Below, piece by piece: positions 6,675 to 9,445 of a stretch of DNA of 9,445 nucleotides. The stretch covers positions 1-9,445 of the forward strand of contig JAJZIF010000108.1 in the NCBI GenBank assembly GCA_021810735.1. Direction: 5' to 3'. Every line of letters begins with the position of its first letter. Within the stretch, counting starts at the first letter, position 1. This DNA is from Acidobacteriota bacterium (GTDB lineage Bacteria > Acidobacteriota > Terriglobia > Terriglobales > Acidobacteriaceae). A model generated the notes under the pieces. It was not told the origin of the DNA, did no database searches, and saw only the letters and a program-made list of their open reading frames with translations. A program made the position numbers and the translations under genes.

Positions 6675-7166
6675 ATGCGATTAAGGACCTTTCTCTTCGT
6701 GCCCACAGTCCTAGCTCTGATTTCCATCGCTGGCTGCGCGAGTCAACCGCCCGCACCCGCGGTACCGCCCAATATATCCGCAGCGAACGCGCCCCAGACA
6801 GCACAGCCAAATCCGGCAACTTCTGCTCCTGCACAACTTCAGACCGCTAACTACACAGCGCGGGGACGCATCCGCCAACTGAACTATGCGGACGATGGAC
6901 GGCTCGATGGCTTCCTGCTCGATGACGGAACATTGATTGACACTACCGGACAACTTCTCAGGCATCATCCCACCGCTAAGAACTCGTGTGAATATCTACG
7001 GAGCACTGCATCCTTCAGTGCCCGGACGCACGGTGATGACTGCGCAGCTTATCTCACAAGCTGCCGGAAGACGTATCGGATCGGTGACCGCAACAGCTCC
7101 TTCCGCACCTCCTCCGCTACCGCAATACGGTGCACCACCGCCGCCACAGTAACGCAGGGGGGCTGA
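6675..7166 (+). CDS. Small lipoprotein with a +1 frame disruption
   Basis: The ATG at 6675 has GGAGGG six bases upstream. The N terminus is a lipoprotein signal (LALISIAGC, lipidated Cys21), followed by a Pro/Ala/Gln-rich linker and a small domain beginning TARGRIRQLNYADDGRLDGF. Read straight it gives 163 residues with an unnatural tail. The expected continuation, LPDNFSGIIPPLRTRVNIYG and a terminal LPQYGAPPPPQ, lies in the +1 frame to 7152. The switch is bounded by a TGA in the +1 frame (6934-6936) and the resumed homology at about 6943. Dropping one base, such as A6942, gives GTLIDLPDNFSG and a 158-residue protein. The domain and ending resemble the next gene, so the two are paralogues. The function is unknown; the envelope location follows from the lipobox. 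Confidence 0.8.
   Translation: MRLRTFLFVPTVLALISIAGCASQPPAPAVPPNISAANAPQTAQPNPATSAPAQLQTANYTARGRIRQLNYADDGRLDGFLLDDGTLIDTTGQLLRHHPTAKNSCEYLRSTASFSARTHGDDCAAYLTSCRKTYRIGDRNSSFRTSSATAIRCTTAATVTQGG
6937..7152 (+). pseudogene. Displaced C-terminal part of the first lipoprotein
   Basis: In the +1 frame relative to the lipoprotein start, these codons encode LPDNFSGIIPPLRTRVNIYG, then ALHPSVPGRTVMTAQLISQ, and end PPPLPQYGAPPPPQ. This matches in pattern the PP..G..LRGVLSRGTLIQVSG and QYG-polyproline features of the intact downstream paralogue. There is no separate ribosome-binding site or lipoprotein signal, so it belongs to the gene starting at 6675. Confidence 0.7.
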
Positions 7167-7456
7167 ACGAATTTCAAGGAGCTAACACCATGAAACTACA
7201 TTCGCAATCGATCATCGCATCCATGTGCTCCATGTTGTTAGCAGGAGTGGGCCTTCTGCTTGTCACGGGTTGTCGGCCAGTTCCACCACCACCACCGCCC
7301 CCTCCACCGCCAGCTCTTGCTCAACCATGCACATGTCCACCGCCGCCACCACCAACGCCGCCACCACCACCTCTTCCGCAATATGGTGTACCACCGCCAC
7401 CGCCTCCACCACCTCCAGCGCAATACGGCGCACCACCGCCTCCTCCTCCTCCTCCG
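7117..7456 (+). repeat. QYG(A/V)PPPP-coding repeat shared by two adjacent genes
   Basis: A module encoding (L/A)(P/A)QYG(A/V) plus a polyproline run occurs three times: at 7117-7149 at the end of the first lipoprotein, and at about 7373-7414 and 7415-7456 in the second. The copies share the DNA core CGCAATAYGGYGYACCACCG. This indicates tandem duplication and spread of one segment. The CCN-rich tracts are low complexity and prone to length change. Confidence 0.6.
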
Positions 7457-7816
7457 CCTGTTGGGTATGCCCCCGCTCCACCACCAACAGCTACTGCTGG
7501 CATAGTCGCAGGTGGGACGCCTGTCACGCGCACGAGCCATGTGCGCACCATCATTTATGGGCCACAGAGTGAGGTGCAGGGGCTCACGTTGCGCGATGGA
7601 GTGGCCGTGAGTGTACCGCCAGATTTAGGGATACAACTGCGCGGCGTTTTGAGCAGAGGCACGTTGATTCAGGTAAGCGGACAGCAACAGGCGATCGGCG
7701 GTGAAACGGTACTCTTCGCGCAAAGTATAGTTGCGAACAAGCAGACGTTTGCGACTGCCCCACCACTGACAGGTGCGCCTGCAGAACCACCCCCACCGCC
7801 ACCGCCGCCACAATGA
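7190..7816 (+). CDS. Proline-rich lipoprotein, paralogue of the preceding gene
   Basis: The start is well defined: AAGGAG eight bases before the ATG at 7190. The 208-residue product has a lipoprotein signal (LLLVTGC, lipidated Cys28). A polyproline region spans about 30-100, with runs of nine to ten prolines, two QYG(V/A) modules and a CTC motif. A compact beta-rich domain occupies about 115-187 (VRTIIYGPQSEVQGLTLRDG, then VPPDLGIQLRGVLSRGTLIQ), and a final proline tail ends it. Long proline runs would need elongation factor P for efficient translation, and could form a stiff spacer reaching from the membrane anchor. The G..L.DG..V.VPP pattern suggests a small OB-like beta domain, but I cannot name the family. 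It begins 37 bp after the first lipoprotein and 25 bp before the barrel gene, consistent with one operon. Confidence 0.88.
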   Translation: MKLHSQSIIASMCSMLLAGVGLLLVTGCRPVPPPPPPPPPPALAQPCTCPPPPPPTPPPPPLPQYGVPPPPPPPPPAQYGAPPPPPPPPPVGYAPAPPPTATAGIVAGGTPVTRTSHVRTIIYGPQSEVQGLTLRDGVAVSVPPDLGIQLRGVLSRGTLIQVSGQQQAIGGETVLFAQSIVANKQTFATAPPLTGAPAEPPPPPPPPQ

Positions 7817-7841
7817 GTCCTACGCCCAAAGGAGTGCCCCA

Positions 7842-8204
7842 ATGAAATGGCTACGTTTCGCTCCACTACTGCTGCTCGTTTCGGCACTCGGCACGATGGC
7901 CCAGGTTGGCGTGTATGGGGAGTTCAGCGCAGGCAAGATCAATCGGCCAAACACCGGTTGGCTGTATGGTCCTACATTGGGCGCATATTACGATCCTTGG
8001 CATGTTCCGTTCCTGGGTGCTGGAATCGACCTCCGCGCAGCATTTCTCGGCACTGGCTCGACCATGCTCGACAGCGTTCTGGCCGGCCCCCGGCTGGTTT
8101 TTATACCCCATGCACTGCCCTTGCAGCCTTATGCGGAGGCCCTTCGGTGTTGGCCATACCCGGTTTGGACAGGGCGTTGCAAAGCAAAGCAACACCGATT
8201 TTGA
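7842..8204 (+). CDS. Small outer-membrane beta-barrel protein, frame-disrupted
   Basis: The ATG at 7842 is preceded by AAAGGAG at seven bases. A signal peptide (MKWLRFAPLLLLVSALGTMA) is followed by amphipathic alternating strands, as in small eight-stranded barrels: VGVYGEFSAGKIN, WLYGPTLGAYYD, GAGIDLRAAFLG, SVLAGPRLVF. Read straight, the protein ends after 120 residues with an unnatural tail. From about 8143 the +1 frame continues the barrel to 8376. Joined, the product would be about 177 residues, normal for this type of barrel. The switch falls in GGCCCTTCGG (8139-8147), where either one extra base or two missing bases would explain it. Likely role: a structural or adhesion-type outer-membrane protein; no specific function can be claimed. 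Confidence 0.82.
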   Translation: MKWLRFAPLLLLVSALGTMAQVGVYGEFSAGKINRPNTGWLYGPTLGAYYDPWHVPFLGAGIDLRAAFLGTGSTMLDSVLAGPRLVFIPHALPLQPYAEALRCWPYPVWTGRCKAKQHRF

Positions 8205-8376
8205 ATATCAATTTTTGGGAGGACTGGATATGACGATTCTGCCTCGTATCGATTGGCGCGTGGTGGAGTTCAGCTACGGCGGAGTTTCAGGTCTGGGCAG
8301 GAGTCTCGATCCGAAAATCGGCAGCAGTCTCAACCCGAAAACAATAAGCACGGGCTTCGTTGTGCGTCTGCCGTGA
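8143..8376 (+). pseudogene. Displaced C-terminal part of the outer-membrane barrel protein
   Basis: In the +1 frame relative to the gene start at 7842, the codons give FGVGHTRFGQGVAKQSNTDF, then EYQFLGGLDMTILPRIDWRV and VEFSYGGVSGLG, ending TISTGFVVRLP. These are alternating amphipathic strands with the DWR and final-strand patterns expected at the end of such barrels. No ribosome-binding site or signal peptide is associated with this part, so it is the tail of the preceding gene. Confidence 0.75.
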
Positions 8377-8440
8377 GCGAGGGAACGGCAAGCCGCACTA
8401 CGAACGGCAAGAACGATCATCCATAAAGAAAGGAGATGTC

Positions 8441-8761
8441 ATGAGGAATTTGGTATTCATAGCCGCTTCGTTATTGTTACTCATTTTTGCAGGGGGTTGC
8501 GCAGCCGGCCCCATTGGGCCGCCGCTCGGTTTGGGGCCGGGGCTCGACCAAGCTGTCTTTTGGGGATTGATCCTGATCGGGGCGGTTCTCCTGTGGCCTC
8601 GCGCGCAAAGATTTATCCGCAAGAACGCCAGCGCTTCTCACAAAACGGCCTCAAGCGCGGGCATACAGATTGCGGCCGAACGCTATGCCAAGGGAGAAAT
8701 CAACCGGGAAGAGTATCTAAAAATAATTGATGACTTGCACCGGGGAACAGCCCAGGGATGA
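8441..8761 (+). CDS. SHOCT-domain small lipoprotein / membrane protein
   Basis: AAAGGAG five bases before the ATG at 8441 fixes the start; earlier in-frame starts would run into the previous gene. The 106-residue product begins with a lipoprotein-type signal (LLLLIFAGGC, lipidated Cys20). A second hydrophobic segment follows (about 36-53, QAVFWGLILIGAVLLWP), then a basic stretch and a C-terminal SHOCT motif (about 77-99, IQIAAERYAKGEINREEYLK). SHOCT is a short helical hairpin found at the ends of many membrane-associated proteins, often with oligomerisation roles. It could alternatively be a two-span inner-membrane protein. It is the last gene of the plus-strand operon, ending 17 bp from the convergent NtrC fragment. 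Confidence 0.85.
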   Translation: MRNLVFIAASLLLLIFAGGCAAGPIGPPLGLGPGLDQAVFWGLILIGAVLLWPRAQRFIRKNASASHKTASSAGIQIAAERYAKGEINREEYLKIIDDLHRGTAQG

Positions 8762-8778
8762 GTTCGCAAGACATCTGC

Positions 8779-9333
8779 TTATTCAGACTTCTCAATTCCT
8801 AACTGCTCCATCTTCTCGTATAGAAGCCTGCGATGAATCTGGAGTTTTCTCGCAGCGTCGGCCTTGTTGCCTCCGCTTTCCGCCAGGGCGTCTTCAATCA
8901 GGCGTTTCTCCCATGCGGCAACCGACGCATGAAACGGAAGGCGCAGCAGTTCAGTTAGGTTAGGTTCCATCGTGCAGGATTCAAAGGCTGGAAGGGCCTT
9001 GGAGACGATTTCCCTGGTGATGGCGCGTCCTGCGGCCTCGACTGCGGCACGCTCGACGATATGTTCCAACTCCCGAATGTTGCCGGGATAGGAATACTGC
9101 TGGAGCAAGACAATCGCATCTTCTGTAAATCCGGGGACGTGTTGCTGGTTTTGCTGGTTGAACCTGGTCAGAAAATATTCGGCAAGCGGCAGAATGTCCG
9201 AGCGCCGCTCACGCAGAGCGGGTAACTGGATGCTGAAGACCTTCAGCCGGTAGTAGAGATCGGAGCGAAATTGCTTTTCCTCGACTTCTTCTTCGAGTAC
9301 ACGGTTGGTCGCGGCAATGATCCGGAAATCTAG
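8779..9333 (-). pseudogene. 3' part of a sigma-54-dependent (NtrC-type) activator, interrupted
   Basis: About 184 residues of a bacterial enhancer-binding protein are readable. They start inside the AAA+ domain with LDFRIIAATNRVLEEEV (sensor I region). DLYYRLKVFSIQLPALRERR, the sensor II segment YPGNIRELEHIVERA and a C-terminal Fis-type HTH (GGNKADAARKLQIHRRLLYE) follow. Such proteins remodel sigma-54 RNA polymerase using ATP. The Walker A motif, GAFTGA loop, Walker B motif and any receiver domain are missing. Upstream of about 9333 the frame encodes unrelated sequence and meets a TAA at plus-strand 9385-9387. No start codon with a ribosome-binding site is seen, so this is a broken gene; the missing half may lie beyond the inserted sequence, outside the window. 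Confidence 0.87.
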
Positions 9334-9362
9334 CCAAAGATATTTGAAATTTTGAAACCAGG

Positions 9363-9414
9363 GGTCGCCTGTCCGATGATCTTGTTATCCCGACGAGAGC
9401 AAAGGGAGGCGACC
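9363..9414 (+). promoter_or_regulatory. Inverted repeat that can mask the ribosome-binding site
   Basis: GGTCGCCT (9363-9370) and AGGCGACC (9407-9414) are perfect complements. The right arm overlaps the Shine-Dalgarno AGGGAGG and ends two bases before the ATG at 9416. A transcript entering from upstream could fold and hide the start site. Many insertion sequences limit transposase production from read-through transcripts this way. The 36-base loop makes the stem weaker than a tight hairpin. Confidence 0.5.
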
Positions 9415-9415
9415 G

Positions 9416-9445
9416 ATGGAGAGGTTCACCAAGCTGTTTGGCAGC
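9416..9445 (+). CDS. Start of an unidentified ORF, possibly a transposase (runs off the window)
   Basis: Only ten residues are present (MERFTKLFGS). The start is convincing because AAAGGGAGG (9401-9409) lies at normal distance from the ATG. The product cannot be identified from so little sequence. A mobile-element protein is inferred solely because the ORF starts about 80 bp inside the sequence that interrupts the NtrC-type gene. Confidence 0.5.
   Translation, partial: MERFTKLFGS

Larger units (their letters stand above)
9334..9445 (+). mobile_element. Probable end of an insertion element (partial)
   Basis: The conserved NtrC reading frame stops abruptly at about 9333. The next 112 bp begin AT-rich and then present a strong ribosome-binding site and a new ORF in the opposite orientation. 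That is the usual picture of an insertion sequence interrupting a host gene. No terminal inverted repeat or target duplication can be checked, because the other end is outside the window. A deletion or rearrangement junction is the alternative. Confidence 0.5.

Noticed and set aside
6861..6875. CGGGGACGC match to the tRNA 3' end as a second att site
   Set aside because: Only nine bases match, inside a coding region; a similar chance match (CGGGGACG) occurs near 9132.
7281..7491. CCN-rich repeats as a CRISPR-like or satellite array
   Set aside because: The repeats are in-frame proline codons without regular unique spacers.
7238..7554. Long minus-strand ORFs rich in Gly, Trp and Arg opposite the polyproline gene
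   Set aside because: They are mirror images of CCN repeat codons, have no ribosome-binding site and resemble no protein.

Overview
The window most likely comes from an acidobacterium (Acidobacteriota, class Terriglobia, the Edaphobacter/Granulicella/Terriglobus kind). Main reasons: a very large TonB-dependent receptor with an N-terminal carboxypeptidase-regulatory-like domain and the plug signature typical of that group, followed by small proline-rich lipoproteins and a small outer-membrane barrel. This assignment is by pattern recognition, not by database search.

Layout from left to right. A tRNA-Glu(TTC) gene with encoded CCA (37-114) is followed at once by a minus-strand xis-int pair: tyrosine recombinase (189-1400) and excisionase-like HTH protein (1502-1747). 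This is the classic left border of an element integrated in the 3' end of a tRNA gene, so everything to the right of about 115 is probably island cargo; the far att repeat is not in the window. A LysR-type regulator (2133-3068) follows on the plus strand. After a 454-bp gap comes the TonB-dependent receptor (3523-6285), whose last barrel strands lie in the -1 frame (6252-6461). A likely operon of envelope genes follows (6675-8761): a lipoprotein with an internal +1 frame change, its intact proline-rich paralogue, a small outer-membrane barrel with another frame change, and a SHOCT-domain lipoprotein. Convergent to these is the 3' end of a sigma-54 (NtrC-type) activator (8779 to about 9333, minus), cut off where a new sequence with its own strongly initiated ORF begins (9416 to the end), probably an insertion element.

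How the parts may work together (inference): the receptor and the downstream envelope proteins look like an uptake or surface module. A 38-39 bp conserved element containing a 17-bp dyad sits upstream of both the receptor (3211-3248) and the lipoprotein operon (6520-6558), suggesting that one regulator controls both. Three of the five envelope genes carry frame disruptions within about 1.9 kb, while int, xis and lysR are intact. The module is therefore either decaying, carries base-call errors, or (for the receptor only, which has a correctly phased G GGA AAA slippery heptamer at the switch point) may use -1 frameshifting. The most interesting items are the receptor frameshift, the duplicated dyad element, the tandem lipoprotein paralogues and the interrupted NtrC gene.
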